DNA from: Vulcanisaeta souniana JCM 11219
Lineage (GTDB): Archaea > Thermoproteota > Thermoprotei > Thermoproteales > Thermocladiaceae
Reading direction: 5' to 3'
Length of the DNA: 64,000 bases
Assembly: GCF_026000775.1 (NCBI RefSeq)
Contig: NZ_AP026830.1
Coordinates: 2,193,056-2,257,055 of the forward strand
Of the stretch, positions 1 to 8,084 are shown in pieces (position 1 is the first letter of the stretch; the number at the start of each line of letters is the position of its first letter). The notes under the pieces were generated by a model. It ran no database searches and was not told the origin of the DNA. It worked only from the letters and a program-made list of their open reading frames with translations. A program made the translations under genes and the position numbers.

Positions 1-174
1 TTGCTTGTGTTTAATGTTACGTACCCAATCTCGGTTAATTACAACTATGACAGACCTGGGACATACGTCATTAATTACACATGCGGCGCCAGGAATGAAT
101 TGTTAAGTAGCGACGTTGTGCTTAATGGAAAAATTGAAATACTCCCTATGTACATATATGTGTATTATGGGTGA
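1..174 (+). CDS. C-terminal part of a secreted or surface protein (cut by window edge)
   Basis: The frame is open from the first base to TGA at 172-174 and has no start in view. The 57 visible residues are rich in Asn, Tyr, Val and Thr, typical of extracytoplasmic archaeal proteins, with one Cys. The next gene starts 4 nt later and its Shine-Dalgarno GGTGAT overlaps this stop, so the two are in one operon. By its neighbours it is probably a pilin-like or pilus-associated protein; nothing more can be said from the fragment. Confidence 0.5.
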   Translation: MLVFNVTYPISVNYNYDRPGTYVINYTCGARNELLSSDVVLNGKIEILPMYIYVYYG

Positions 175-178
175 TTGA

Positions 179-1021
179 ATGAAGACTACGCCCAAGCCCA
201 TCCATACCCACTGGAGGCACGGACAAAGTGACGTATTGAGCACTGTTATCCTAATTGCCGTGATAATGGTCGTAAGTGCCATATTTATAGTCTTCTCCAT
301 GGTGCAATTTGGTAATGAGGTTTCTCAATCATCCATTGAGTACATTGCCTCGTTTCTCATAAATGTTGCAGATGATATTGATACATTCATGTTCGTTCCA
401 GGCGCAATACTTACGTATCAATTACCGAATACAAATTATGGAACATATAATTTCGTAAACTCATTATGTAACGTATCCATTAACGCGGCTTCGAATAAGG
501 TCATTAATGAAGTATCCGGCGGATTAGTATACGGTGTACCACCCACATATTTCTCATTGCCACCTGGGTTTAGTACGGTGTGGAGGGGTTCGACGTTTAA
601 TGGCATACCCGCATCATCACTAAACGACTTCTCATTGATCGTCAGCTACCAAACGCACGTCTTGATGGGTACATCAATGGCTGTTCTACAGTTTGGTTAT
701 GATAGCCTCAATGGTGCTGGCTATGGCACTTACTTGGTCATGGTTCCTAGGGTCATGGTTATAAATGGTACTGGACCTAGCGGGATTGGTTATGTGTACA
801 TACCAGTACTTAACCTAGTCAGTAATCAGGGTAGGGGTAAGTTAATCATTAGCATTCAGAACATTAGTTCTCAGTCAATAGTTCTTAAAAATGGTGGCGC
901 ATTGGAGATTAGCGAGGTTTGCTACTTCGGCAATGGCGTTAAGCCAATAAGCTCAAGCGCCGTTGTGGTTGGTAATACCGTGTACGTAACCATAGTTCAA
1001 ATAGGTGTTGGCTTTGGGTGA
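179..1021 (+). CDS. Archaeal type IV pilin-like secreted protein
   Basis: 280 residues. The N-terminus has a basic stretch ending RHGQSD (about residues 13-18) followed by a long hydrophobic helix (about 19-45). This is the layout of a class III signal peptide, cleaved after Gly by a prepilin peptidase, with the helix forming the filament core. The rest is Ser/Asn/Gly/Tyr-rich and probably extracellular. The ATG at 179 has a GGTGAT Shine-Dalgarno overlapping the upstream stop. The next gene overlaps this stop. The role in a pilus or surface filament is inferred from the signal and the operon; the C-terminal domain is not recognised. Confidence 0.6.
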   Translation: MKTTPKPIHTHWRHGQSDVLSTVILIAVIMVVSAIFIVFSMVQFGNEVSQSSIEYIASFLINVADDIDTFMFVPGAILTYQLPNTNYGTYNFVNSLCNVSINAASNKVINEVSGGLVYGVPPTYFSLPPGFSTVWRGSTFNGIPASSLNDFSLIVSYQTHVLMGTSMAVLQFGYDSLNGAGYGTYLVMVPRVMVINGTGPSGIGYVYIPVLNLVSNQGRGKLIISIQNISSQSIVLKNGGALEISEVCYFGNGVKPISSSAVVVGNTVYVTIVQIGVGFG

Positions 1022-1026
1022 TGGGC

Positions 1027-1584
1027 ATGGACACGCTGGCCTTTATAATAATGACCGTGGCCCTCATGGTTCTGGTTATAGCCTTCACCTGGTACATGAA
1101 TTACTACATATCCATGAACCTGCTCAACACGGCAAATTACATAACTTCACTGGTAACGTCAGCGTTGAAGCATGAGACGGAGACCGCCATATCAATAGCC
1201 TCCTTCAGTGATGTTACTGGGAGTTTCAACTTCACTTTTATGCTGCCCACATCTTCATTCTCAACCCAGGGACTTGCCATAAACTACTACATAACCTTAT
1301 ACCCAAGGAGTGAAAGCAGCATGATAGAGCTTATGGCTAACATAACCGTGGCGGCAAGCCTAGGCCCCATAACGAGAGTAATGAGGACGACAACCCTACT
1401 CTACTCATCAACACAGCCATATAAAATTACCGCTTATAACTGCGTTAATAGAAATCGTCCAGTAAACTTAGTAAATTCCACATGGTTATATCAAGTGCCA
1501 GTGAATTTATCGAACTATAACTGTACCTGGAATAGCACTGATATTCAATCGGGCTATGCGGTAATAAGTATAAGCAAGGGTTAG
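1027..1584 (+). CDS. Membrane-anchored pilin-operon protein
   Basis: 185 residues from ATG 1027, chosen because GGTGAT at 1017-1022 lies 4 nt before it; starts at 1018 (GTG) and 1021 (ATG) are also open. A single hydrophobic helix (about residues 3-24) has no basic stretch before it, unlike a standard prepilin signal. The rest is a Ser/Thr/Asn-rich extracytoplasmic domain with several N-x-S/T sequons and two Cys near the C-terminus. It is translationally coupled to the pilin-like gene before it and is the last gene of that operon. Exact function unknown; a minor pilin or anchoring subunit is a reasonable guess. Confidence 0.5.
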   Translation: MDTLAFIIMTVALMVLVIAFTWYMNYYISMNLLNTANYITSLVTSALKHETETAISIASFSDVTGSFNFTFMLPTSSFSTQGLAINYYITLYPRSESSMIELMANITVAASLGPITRVMRTTTLLYSSTQPYKITAYNCVNRNRPVNLVNSTWLYQVPVNLSNYNCTWNSTDIQSGYAVISISKG

Positions 1585-1813
1585 TTGTTAATCCCGTGTT
1601 ATTTCTTTTGGCTTTTGAACTTAAGGCCATTTAGTGCAGGTTATTTACTTGCACCGTAAGAATAATTTCATGATAATGCGGGTCCCAGGATTAGCTATAG
1701 TTGTAATTAATTATTGATGTTGGAAATACTACCCAGTGGCTGCTAGCTCAGGACTAACCGTGATTGGTATTGTGGAGTTAAAGCTTTAATTTACTAGGTG
1801 GTCTTGGTCGTTA

Positions 1814-2020
1814 ATGCCAACATGTAGGCTTTGTGGTAAGACGTTTGACACAATGTCGGAGTTGTACATACACCTGCGTAGCGAGTGTGGTAAAATTCCC
1901 AGGACTAGGAAGTGCCCCGTGTGCGGTGGTAGGTATAGGTCGATTAGGTTTATGAAGCTTCACCTAATTAATGAGGCGCTCGTTGATGGTAGACACATGA
2001 GCTACCTAATTAGCACTTAG
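1814..2020 (+). CDS. Small double zinc-finger protein
   Basis: 68 residues with two Cys/His modules: CRLCGKTF...H (C-x2-C, then His near residue 20) and CPVCGGRY...H (C-x2-C near residue 34, His near 50). This resembles tandem C2H2 fingers or treble-clef modules of small archaeal nucleic-acid-binding proteins. A TATA-like ctttaattt lies at about 1783-1791, about 26 nt before the ATG, so the mRNA is probably leaderless. Binding to DNA or RNA is inferred from the fold type only. Confidence 0.6.
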   Translation: MPTCRLCGKTFDTMSELYIHLRSECGKIPRTRKCPVCGGRYRSIRFMKLHLINEALVDGRHMSYLIST

Positions 2021-2051
2021 AGGCAGTATTAATTTTACTGCCATTTAATTT

Positions 2052-2501
2052 GTGGGTGTGGAGGTAACGAGGGTTATTAAAATACAATCGAGTTGCAGGG
2101 ATTGCCTGGACACCGTATTGAGGACAATGTCGACACTAGATGGCATTCTACTTATGAAGTTCTTTAATAATGAGTTGGTGGTTACGTATGAAACGAGTAA
2201 CGTGAGCTTCAGCGATATTGCTCAGCTGGTGCTTTCCCTTGGTATTGGGGTGTTGCTTAGGAAGGTCATAATGATAGTGGGCTCGAGGGGCATAGACATT
2301 GATGTCGTTAATTCGTCATTGGGTAGGATGGTTGATGGCGTTGTGGATCTACAATACGATCAAGCAACGGCGAGACTCACGGTAATAATGCACCCGGATA
2401 CTGACATAAATGCTGTCATTAATGGTTTAGTTGGTTTGGGCGTTCCTATTCGTGAAGTGACGGTTGATGAGTTATCCCAAATATTAATAGCGCGTTCATA
2501 G
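2052..2501 (+). CDS. Tandem HMA-like (ferredoxin-fold) protein
   Basis: 149 residues. The first half resembles a heavy-metal-associated (HMA) domain: beta strand, then SSCRDCL with a C-x2-C metal site at about residues 14-17, then a helix. The second half (about 75-149) repeats the beta-alpha-beta rhythm but has no Cys pair, so it may be a degenerate second domain. A role in binding soft metal ions or in metallochaperone-like regulation is inferred. The start is GTG 2052 or GTG 2058; a TATA-like element at about 2026-2035 fits a leaderless mRNA. It ends exactly against the convergent DUF763 gene. Confidence 0.5.
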   Translation: MGVEVTRVIKIQSSCRDCLDTVLRTMSTLDGILLMKFFNNELVVTYETSNVSFSDIAQLVLSLGIGVLLRKVIMIVGSRGIDIDVVNSSLGRMVDGVVDLQYDQATARLTVIMHPDTDINAVINGLVGLGVPIREVTVDELSQILIARS

Positions 2502-3662
2502 TCATGGTGGTGTTGGTCTCACGAGGTCCGTGGGCAGGTTTAATTGTCTAGCCACCTTCGCAAGGTGCCTTAGGTAAATCGTTAACCCACTATCCCGCCT
2601 AGCCCTATCCACTATCGCCTGTACTATGTCAATTACTGTGTCGTATACCTCCTTATTCACTGGGTATGGGGATCCATCCTTACCGCCCAACGCGAAGGCA
2701 TACCTCCTTGGGTCTATGTTGGCTGGGTCCTCCCAATCAACGGGATCCCTGTAGATCAATTCGGCTATTAATGCAAGTGCTAGCATGGTACTTGGGCCAA
2801 GGCCCCTGATTAGTAGTAGGTCCTTAAAGTCGTTGACATTCCTGGCTTGTCTAAGGGCGTCCTCATTTAATGAGGCTAGGTATGGCCTAAAGGAACCACT
2901 GAGGTATGGATTGTAGTACTTAGGTGGTTCTCTACCTAGGTACGTTAGTATTGTGGTGTTTCCCTTCATCATTGCCTTGATCACTGCCCAATCCCTAACC
3001 ACCTTATTGGGGTCTTGATGCACGATGTCGAGCACGGCATTCCTGGCATCACCACTGGCCCTACTGACCATATTAAGAGCGTGGTTGCCCTTGACACCTA
3101 CAATGCCAGTGTGTGGTTCGTTAACTAGGTCATTCTCCATCCAAATGTGGTACCTCCTGGCATACCTTATTTTCTCATTGAGTCCCTGCTGGATCACCGT
3201 CCACGTACCGTCAGAACCAACCAGCATCGCATGGTGGTAAAGCCTATACCCATCCTGCAATGCCGTGTTATCTATCTTGGCCGAGAGCCTTGACACAAAC
3301 TTAAGCGAGTCTACATCCACATCCCAAGTCCTGCTTAGTTCATTAATCTCCGCAGGTGCATTAAGGGCATAAACTCCTTTACCGCCAACAACCCTGATGC
3401 CGACGTCCTTCTTTGAAAGAGCCTCCTTTAGTGCAGCAGTGGTTATCGTGGTACTACCGGAGGAGTCCCAATCCATGCCTATTATGTTATTAAATGCCTG
3501 GAAGAATAATGGGTTTGAGAATAACCTAATGGTGTCCTTAATCCCGTGCTTGTCAACAAGTAGTTCGGCAATTAGTCCGCTGAGTTTAACCATCCTACTG
3601 TAGAGCCATGGTGGTACGTGCCCGCCATGAAGCGGTAAATCAGCTATCCCGGAAACACCCAC
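2502..3662 (-). CDS. DUF763 family protein
   Basis: 386 residues, full length for DUF763. The family N-terminus is clear, with ADLPLHGGHVPPWL at about residues 7-20. The C-terminal half contains IRGLGPSTMLALALIAEL, which looks like a helix-hairpin-helix, so DNA contact is possible. The biochemical role of the family is not established. A TATA box at about 3682-3692 is about 26 nt upstream of the ATG, indicating a leaderless mRNA, and the promoter region is divergent with the acyl-CoA dehydrogenase. Confidence 0.85.
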   Translation of the reverse strand: MGVSGIADLPLHGGHVPPWLYSRMVKLSGLIAELLVDKHGIKDTIRLFSNPLFFQAFNNIIGMDWDSSGSTTITTAALKEALSKKDVGIRVVGGKGVYALNAPAEINELSRTWDVDVDSLKFVSRLSAKIDNTALQDGYRLYHHAMLVGSDGTWTVIQQGLNEKIRYARRYHIWMENDLVNEPHTGIVGVKGNHALNMVSRASGDARNAVLDIVHQDPNKVVRDWAVIKAMMKGNTTILTYLGREPPKYYNPYLSGSFRPYLASLNEDALRQARNVNDFKDLLLIRGLGPSTMLALALIAELIYRDPVDWEDPANIDPRRYAFALGGKDGSPYPVNKEVYDTVIDIVQAIVDRARRDSGLTIYLRHLAKVARQLNLPTDLVRPTPP

Positions 3663-3774
3663 ATTTCTACCTTAATAATACGGGATATAAAGTCCTTTCG
3701 TTCTTAATACAACACTGATTGACCCATGTCAGCTGTGAGGTTATACTTTTATGTACCACAGTGTTTTTTAATTG

Positions 3775-4989
3775 ATGGATTTCGGTTTCACTAGGGAGGA
3801 GTCGCTGTTCAGGGATTCGGTTAAGGAGTTCGGTGAACGATTCATAAAGCCCCACTGGATGGAGCTTGATGATGGCAAGTACTCACTCCTCGAATTAATA
3901 CCAAGACTCGCGGAGCATGGCTTAATCGGCTTAACCCTAAGCTCCAAGTACGGCGGCTCAGAGGGCTCCTTTCTAATGGCTGCAATAGCTGCTGAGGAAC
4001 TGGCCTACGCGGATCCAAGCCTGGCGATACCCGTGTACTTCCTCCTTGAAATAGCTTGGCCCTTTATTGTGCAGCGATACGCCAAGGATAGTGTTAAGGA
4101 GGAAGTCCTGCCGAGACTAACCAAGGGTGAGGCCTGGATTGGAATAGCATCCACAGAGCCTCAGGGCGGCAGCGATGTGGGTAATGAGAGGACGGAGGCG
4201 AGACTAGTTAATGGTAGGTGGTTACTCACTGGGGAGAAGAACATGGCCACCGGAATATCGATAGCCCTGAGGCTTCCCTATGGTGGTGGCTTCGTGACTA
4301 TAACCAGAACAGGACCTGTGGAGGCTAGGCACAGGGCCATAACTACAATGCTTTTCATGGTTAAGAGGAATGGCGTTGTTAACACGGGTTTTGAGACCGG
4401 GGATTACGAGGAGTGGGGCAGGAGGGGAATACCAACTGGTTACTTGAGGCTTAATGGTGCTCCGGTGGATCCTGATTTCGTAATTGGTGAGGTGAATAAC
4501 GGGTTCAAGATTGCCATGGAGGGCTTCGATGTTGCTAGGACGCTCATTGGCGCAGCGGCCCTTGGGACTGCACGTTGGATGCTTGAGCAAGGCAGGGAAT
4601 GGATTAAGAATAGGGTCGTCTTCGGCAAGCCTATCTCCTCCTATCAATCAACAAGCTTTAAGTACGCGGAGCTCAGTACTAGGCTTGAGGCTGCGAGGCT
4701 CATGGTTTACAGGGCTGCCTGGCTCGCTGACAGGTTCTATAGGGGTGAGTCTGTGTCTATACTTGATATTGCTAATGCGGGCGCCATGGCCAAGATGCTA
4801 GCCGTGGAATTGGCTGTGGATGTGGGACTTGAGGTAATGAAGTGGTTTGGCGGCGTGAGTTACTTCAAGGAGACGCCTGTTACCAGGGCGTTCCTGGGTG
4901 CCCTGAGCTACTACGTCGGTGCCGAGGGTGCGCAGAGCATACTGAGACTAATAGTGGCAAGGAACCTAATAGGGCGGGAGGTTGAGTAG
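3775..4989 (+). CDS. Acyl-CoA dehydrogenase
   Basis: 404 residues. FAD enzyme that oxidises acyl-CoA to enoyl-CoA, passing electrons to ETF. The N-terminal helical domain starts with FTREESLFRDSVKEF; the middle beta domain has STEPQGGSDV (FAD/substrate loop, about residues 126-135); the C-terminal helical domain contains the dimer-contact motif GKPISSYQ and ends with AEGAQSILRLIVAR, whose Glu sits where the catalytic base of many family members lies. Starts at TTG 3772 and ATG 3775 are both possible; a TATA at 3741-3750 points to a leaderless start here. The likely partner EtfABCX is encoded at 55.6-59.1 kb, unlinked. The chain-length specificity cannot be read. Confidence 0.9.
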   Translation: MDFGFTREESLFRDSVKEFGERFIKPHWMELDDGKYSLLELIPRLAEHGLIGLTLSSKYGGSEGSFLMAAIAAEELAYADPSLAIPVYFLLEIAWPFIVQRYAKDSVKEEVLPRLTKGEAWIGIASTEPQGGSDVGNERTEARLVNGRWLLTGEKNMATGISIALRLPYGGGFVTITRTGPVEARHRAITTMLFMVKRNGVVNTGFETGDYEEWGRRGIPTGYLRLNGAPVDPDFVIGEVNNGFKIAMEGFDVARTLIGAAALGTARWMLEQGREWIKNRVVFGKPISSYQSTSFKYAELSTRLEAARLMVYRAAWLADRFYRGESVSILDIANAGAMAKMLAVELAVDVGLEVMKWFGGVSYFKETPVTRAFLGALSYYVGAEGAQSILRLIVARNLIGREVE

Positions 4990-5047
4990 TGACTTGGTTA
5001 TACAGTGAGTGCGGTTTTTAAAGGAACAGTGCCTTGCATGGATGGGT

Positions 5048-5467
5048 ATGAGTCAACAACCAGGTGCACAGGATGCAACTCCGCACACAGCATACATACT
5101 GTCCTTAATAGGTAGTATACTAATGATAATAAGCTCAATAGTAGCACTGGTGCTTGCGGGCTTCGCTAGTGCGCTCCCTCGCTACTATGCATTACATAGA
5201 CTTGGGTACTACTCAATGATGCCCCTCTTCATATACATGCCAGTGATACTGGTGATAGTAGGTATCATTGGCCTAGTGGTGGGTGCCTTAGCTACCTACT
5301 TCTCGCTGAGGCTTGGCAAATTAAACGATGTTAATGCCGTGCACAGTACGGGTATAGTGCTCCTTATATTATCAATAATTGGGCTCTTTACGGGAGCCAG
5401 TGGTTTCTTCATAGGCTTTATACTACTCCTAATAGGGTCTATTCTTGCAATTTCCTGGAAACCATAA
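5048..5467 (+). CDS. Four-helix membrane protein
   Basis: About 139 residues from ATG 5048. A TATA box at 5016-5023 lies about 26 nt before it, so starts further upstream (GTG 5009) would be outside the transcript; ATG 5042 is a possible alternative. Four hydrophobic helices: two in the first half, split by a loop with RYYALHRLGYY, and two at the C-terminus separated by a Gly-rich turn. Small archaeal multi-span membrane protein of unknown function, broadly similar in style to the DUF996 protein at 54.9 kb. Confidence 0.6.
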   Translation: MSQQPGAQDATPHTAYILSLIGSILMIISSIVALVLAGFASALPRYYALHRLGYYSMMPLFIYMPVILVIVGIIGLVVGALATYFSLRLGKLNDVNAVHSTGIVLLILSIIGLFTGASGFFIGFILLLIGSILAISWKP

Positions 5468-5500
5468 AAACAGGAATGCCAAATTTAGTTTGGGTTTAAA

Positions 5501-5743
5501 ATGGTCAGTGGTGCAGTGATTAGGTATATTAAGGAACTCCTCAATCCGTACTCGGAGTATTACTCGGATGGTTCATTAAATAGTGAGGGCATGACGCTCC
5601 TCAAGCTAATAGCCAGGGAGGTCCTTAGGGAATACCCCAGTTTAAAGCCTAGGTTCGCCAAGGCTAGACGTAGGAGGGATTATGAGTATGTCTCGGAATT
5701 ACTCAATGATGTAATTTCCTCTCTTTCGCAGTCTTTTCAATGA
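5501..5743 (+). CDS. Small helical hypothetical protein
   Basis: 80 residues, no recognised domain. It looks all-helical and basic in the middle (RFAKARRRRDYEY at about residues 51-63). A TATA-like aaatttag about 22 nt upstream fits a leaderless mRNA. Its 3' end overlaps a convergent 58-aa ORF by 41 bp. Codon use resembles neighbouring genes. Function unknown. Confidence 0.5.
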   Translation: MVSGAVIRYIKELLNPYSEYYSDGSLNSEGMTLLKLIAREVLREYPSLKPRFAKARRRRDYEYVSELLNDVISSLSQSFQ

Positions 5744-5879
5744 AGTTCGAGGCTTTATTATACATCTTACTGATGTTAAAACCGTGCCCCCTAACGATAA
5801 CCATAACGGCTAGCGTCAGTAACAGTACCGTAGATTTAACACGCCTATAGAACCTGCTTAATTGTCTCTGTTTTGCCAT
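5703..5879 (-). CDS. 58-aa putative single-span membrane protein
   Basis: Short ORF running from ATG at 5879 to TGA at 5703-5705. The protein is basic at the N-terminus (MAKQRQLSRFYRRVK), has a hydrophobic stretch (about residues 17-29) and a Lys-rich tail. GGAG is directly before the ATG, and an AT-rich TATA element at 5911-5920 would place transcription start about 10 nt upstream. Codon use (agg, aag, gtt) is like real genes here. It overlaps the convergent 80-aa gene by 41 bp. Function unknown; conservation would decide whether it is real. Confidence 0.4.
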   Translation of the reverse strand: MAKQRQLSRFYRRVKSTVLLLTLAVMVIVRGHGFNISKMYNKASNFIEKTAKERKLHH

Positions 5880-5910
5880 CTCCGATTCTTAGATTATTTA
5901 CGCCACACAC

Positions 5911-5920
5911 TTATATTTAT
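5911..5920. promoter_or_regulatory. Shared TATA element between divergent genes
   Basis: The sequence ttatatttat is nearly symmetrical. Counting about 26 nt to the right reaches GTG 5939 of the M28 peptidase frame; counting about 26 nt to the left reaches 5889, about 10 nt before the 58-aa ORF. It could therefore serve both directions, or only one of them. Inferred from spacing only. Confidence 0.35.
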
Positions 5921-5938
5921 CTCTGCGCTGGGCTATGC

Positions 5939-7450
5939 GTGTCTGAGTCGGCAATGGCATTTAGCATTGCAAGGAGATGTTCGTCATATATGGACTTGGT
6001 GGGTGGTTCAATGGCGGAATACGATTTCATAGAGTGGTTTCTCAACCAAATAGACAACCCCTTATTCTCCTACGAGCTACAACCGGTGAGTGTCCTATTA
6101 TGGAGGGATAGATTTTCGAGGGTAATTCATGGCAGCAATGAATTCAGGGCGTTAAGTATGCCGCTAACCCTGGGTGGTTCTGGCAGGGGTAAACTAACAA
6201 TGGATATCAATGATTCAGGAGGTAAGGTATTGCTCACGGATTTTCCAGAGGACATGGATGATGCGAAGTACATATACATAAGGGCCATGGAGAAGGGCGC
6301 CCTTGCGGTTATCTTCAGGGACAAGTATCCGGGTATTACCAGGAGGATTGTGGTGACGGCAACACAGGATTACTCCTGGGATAGGGCACCACCGCCGATC
6401 ATTCCTGCCCTTACTGTACCCAAGGAAGTTGGTGATGAATTGGGTAGGCATGTGGGTGAGGAGGTGGATTTCATTAGTGATGTTGAGACAAAACTCAGCA
6501 CGGGATATAACCTAGTTGTGAACCTAGAGAGTGATAAGGAGGAATCTGTGATACTGGCGGTTCACCATGATCATTGGTTAACGGGCTACGCAGATGATTG
6601 CCTAGGTGTTGGGCTTGGTACATTGCTTCTACTCAGTGCTGTCAGGAACAGATCCTCATTCAAGAGAGGGCTAAGCTTCATATCATTTACGGCAGAGGAG
6701 GCAGGCAATCCAGGCTTTGCAAGCCTGTATTGGGCATATGGCTCCACCAGGTACGTGGAGTACCTAAAGAGGAGGGAGCTACTTAACAGTGTGTATGCTG
6801 TACTTAACCTGGATGTCGTTGGTAGGCAATACGTGACCCACACGAGTGAGGACTTGTCAATGCAGTTAAGTCAATTCGTGAGTACACAGTGGGAGCTTCC
6901 GAAACCCTACTTCGATTCCCTGAACTTTGAGATGAATGGAATACCGGCAATGACACTGTCGAGCCTCGATTATTACTGGGATGTATACCATACGGATAGG
7001 GACACGGAAGACAAGGTGAATGTCCAGGAAATAGACTCGGCACTCAAGGTTTCCCACCAATTACTTAATCACCTTCTGACGAATGACCTAACCCCATCGC
7101 CCTACATCTCAGTCCTAAACAGAGACATAATAAGTGTGGGCCTTGGTATAGAGCTCCGGGAGGATTGGGAAACATATAGGTTGGTTAAGTACTTGTTGTC
7201 TAAGTACTTAGTTGAGTATAGGCGTGATGGTTCTGTGAAGACCATATACACGAATTCCATACTGTCCTATGTGAGGAGGTTCATAAACATAAACGACATT
7301 AACCAAGTGCCCCTTAGGGTTGAGGAGATGGGGACCGGTAGGGTAATCATGGACACAAGCACCATAAAGGACACCAGGCAGTTGAGTGAGTATATCACGC
7401 AGATAATTGAGTCCCTGACTGAGGACATGAACATTAACCTAGTCACTTAG
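5939..7450 (+). CDS. M28 family zinc metallopeptidase (aminopeptidase-like)
   Basis: About 503 residues from GTG 5939, chosen by TATA spacing; ATG 5954, 5990 and 6011 are alternatives and the family domain only requires the last. The catalytic domain shows the M28 order of metal ligands: VHHDHW (His, Asp), ADDCLG (bridging Asp), AEEAG (Glu-Glu), NLDVVGR (Asp) and YHTDRD (His). A PA-like insert appears to precede it. The expected reaction is removal of N-terminal amino acids from peptides, with two zinc ions. No signal peptide, so probably cytoplasmic. Its end overlaps the convergent coaD by 12 bp. Confidence 0.8.
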   Translation: MSESAMAFSIARRCSSYMDLVGGSMAEYDFIEWFLNQIDNPLFSYELQPVSVLLWRDRFSRVIHGSNEFRALSMPLTLGGSGRGKLTMDINDSGGKVLLTDFPEDMDDAKYIYIRAMEKGALAVIFRDKYPGITRRIVVTATQDYSWDRAPPPIIPALTVPKEVGDELGRHVGEEVDFISDVETKLSTGYNLVVNLESDKEESVILAVHHDHWLTGYADDCLGVGLGTLLLLSAVRNRSSFKRGLSFISFTAEEAGNPGFASLYWAYGSTRYVEYLKRRELLNSVYAVLNLDVVGRQYVTHTSEDLSMQLSQFVSTQWELPKPYFDSLNFEMNGIPAMTLSSLDYYWDVYHTDRDTEDKVNVQEIDSALKVSHQLLNHLLTNDLTPSPYISVLNRDIISVGLGIELREDWETYRLVKYLLSKYLVEYRRDGSVKTIYTNSILSYVRRFININDINQVPLRVEEMGTGRVIMDTSTIKDTRQLSEYITQIIESLTEDMNINLVT

Positions 7451-7909
7451 TTCCTTCGTCCCAGTCCTATCTCTGATTAGCGTACTGGACACCTTATTTC
7501 CAAATCCATCCTTAATTATTGGAACAACAATAATAAAGAGAGGACGTAGTCCCCTTTCCCTCCTTAGGTTGTTTATTTCAATGGCCCTGGGTAGGGTTTC
7601 AAGGCTAACCACTATGGCATCCACAGTTGGATCAACAATGGTTGGTCCATATGGGTCGTTTATAACGTCAATTATGACATTATTATCATCACCACCCAAC
7701 TCCCTGATCAAGCTCCTCAGGTTGAGGAACCTAATCTTCAACGGCTTTACCTTATACGTCTTGTAGGCCTGGGCAAACTCATCACTCGTGACGCCAATAA
7801 GCACCTTACGCCCATAATTAAGCGCGGTAAATAATAAGGCGGTGTGGCCAGTGTGTAGTGTGTCGAATGTGCCTCCAACGGCAACCTTCCTAAACCTGGC
7901 CCTCAGCAC
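7439..7909 (-). CDS. coaD: Phosphopantetheine adenylyltransferase (archaeal type)
   Basis: 156 residues. Transfers AMP from ATP to 4'-phosphopantetheine to give dephospho-CoA, the penultimate step of CoA synthesis. Nucleotidyltransferase signature GGTFDTLHTGH at about residues 12-22, and the second family motif SSTLIRDR near the C-terminus (about 141-148). Size and motifs match archaeal PPAT, a fold relative of the bacterial enzyme with low identity. It is monocistronic and convergent with the M28 gene. Confidence 0.88.
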   Translation of the reverse strand: MLRARFRKVAVGGTFDTLHTGHTALLFTALNYGRKVLIGVTSDEFAQAYKTYKVKPLKIRFLNLRSLIRELGGDDNNVIIDVINDPYGPTIVDPTVDAIVVSLETLPRAIEINNLRRERGLRPLFIIVVPIIKDGFGNKVSSTLIRDRTGTKELSD

Positions 7910-8056
7910 TGTGCAACACCCACTGGTGCTTCATATTATTGTTATTAATAAAATTGATTCCCTTATTAGCTCGCCACTTCTTGGCTTGTTCTGTGAATTA
8001 TATATTTAATTGTGGATTATATATAATGGGTATAAAAATATTACCTTAGACTTAGG

Positions 8057-8064
8057 TTTTTATA
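8057..8064 (+). promoter_or_regulatory. TATA box that fixes the start of the PhoU-like gene
   Basis: tttttata is centred about 25 nt before GTG 8085. It lies inside a longer open frame that begins at 8010, so starts upstream of it are unlikely. This supports a leaderless mRNA beginning at the GTG. Confidence 0.55.
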
Positions 8065-8084
8065 CCCAATTAAACCCTATACAT

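Noticed and set aside
4222-4647. 141-codon minus ORF inside the acyl-CoA dehydrogenase gene
   Set aside because: Pure antisense shadow of a well-conserved gene.
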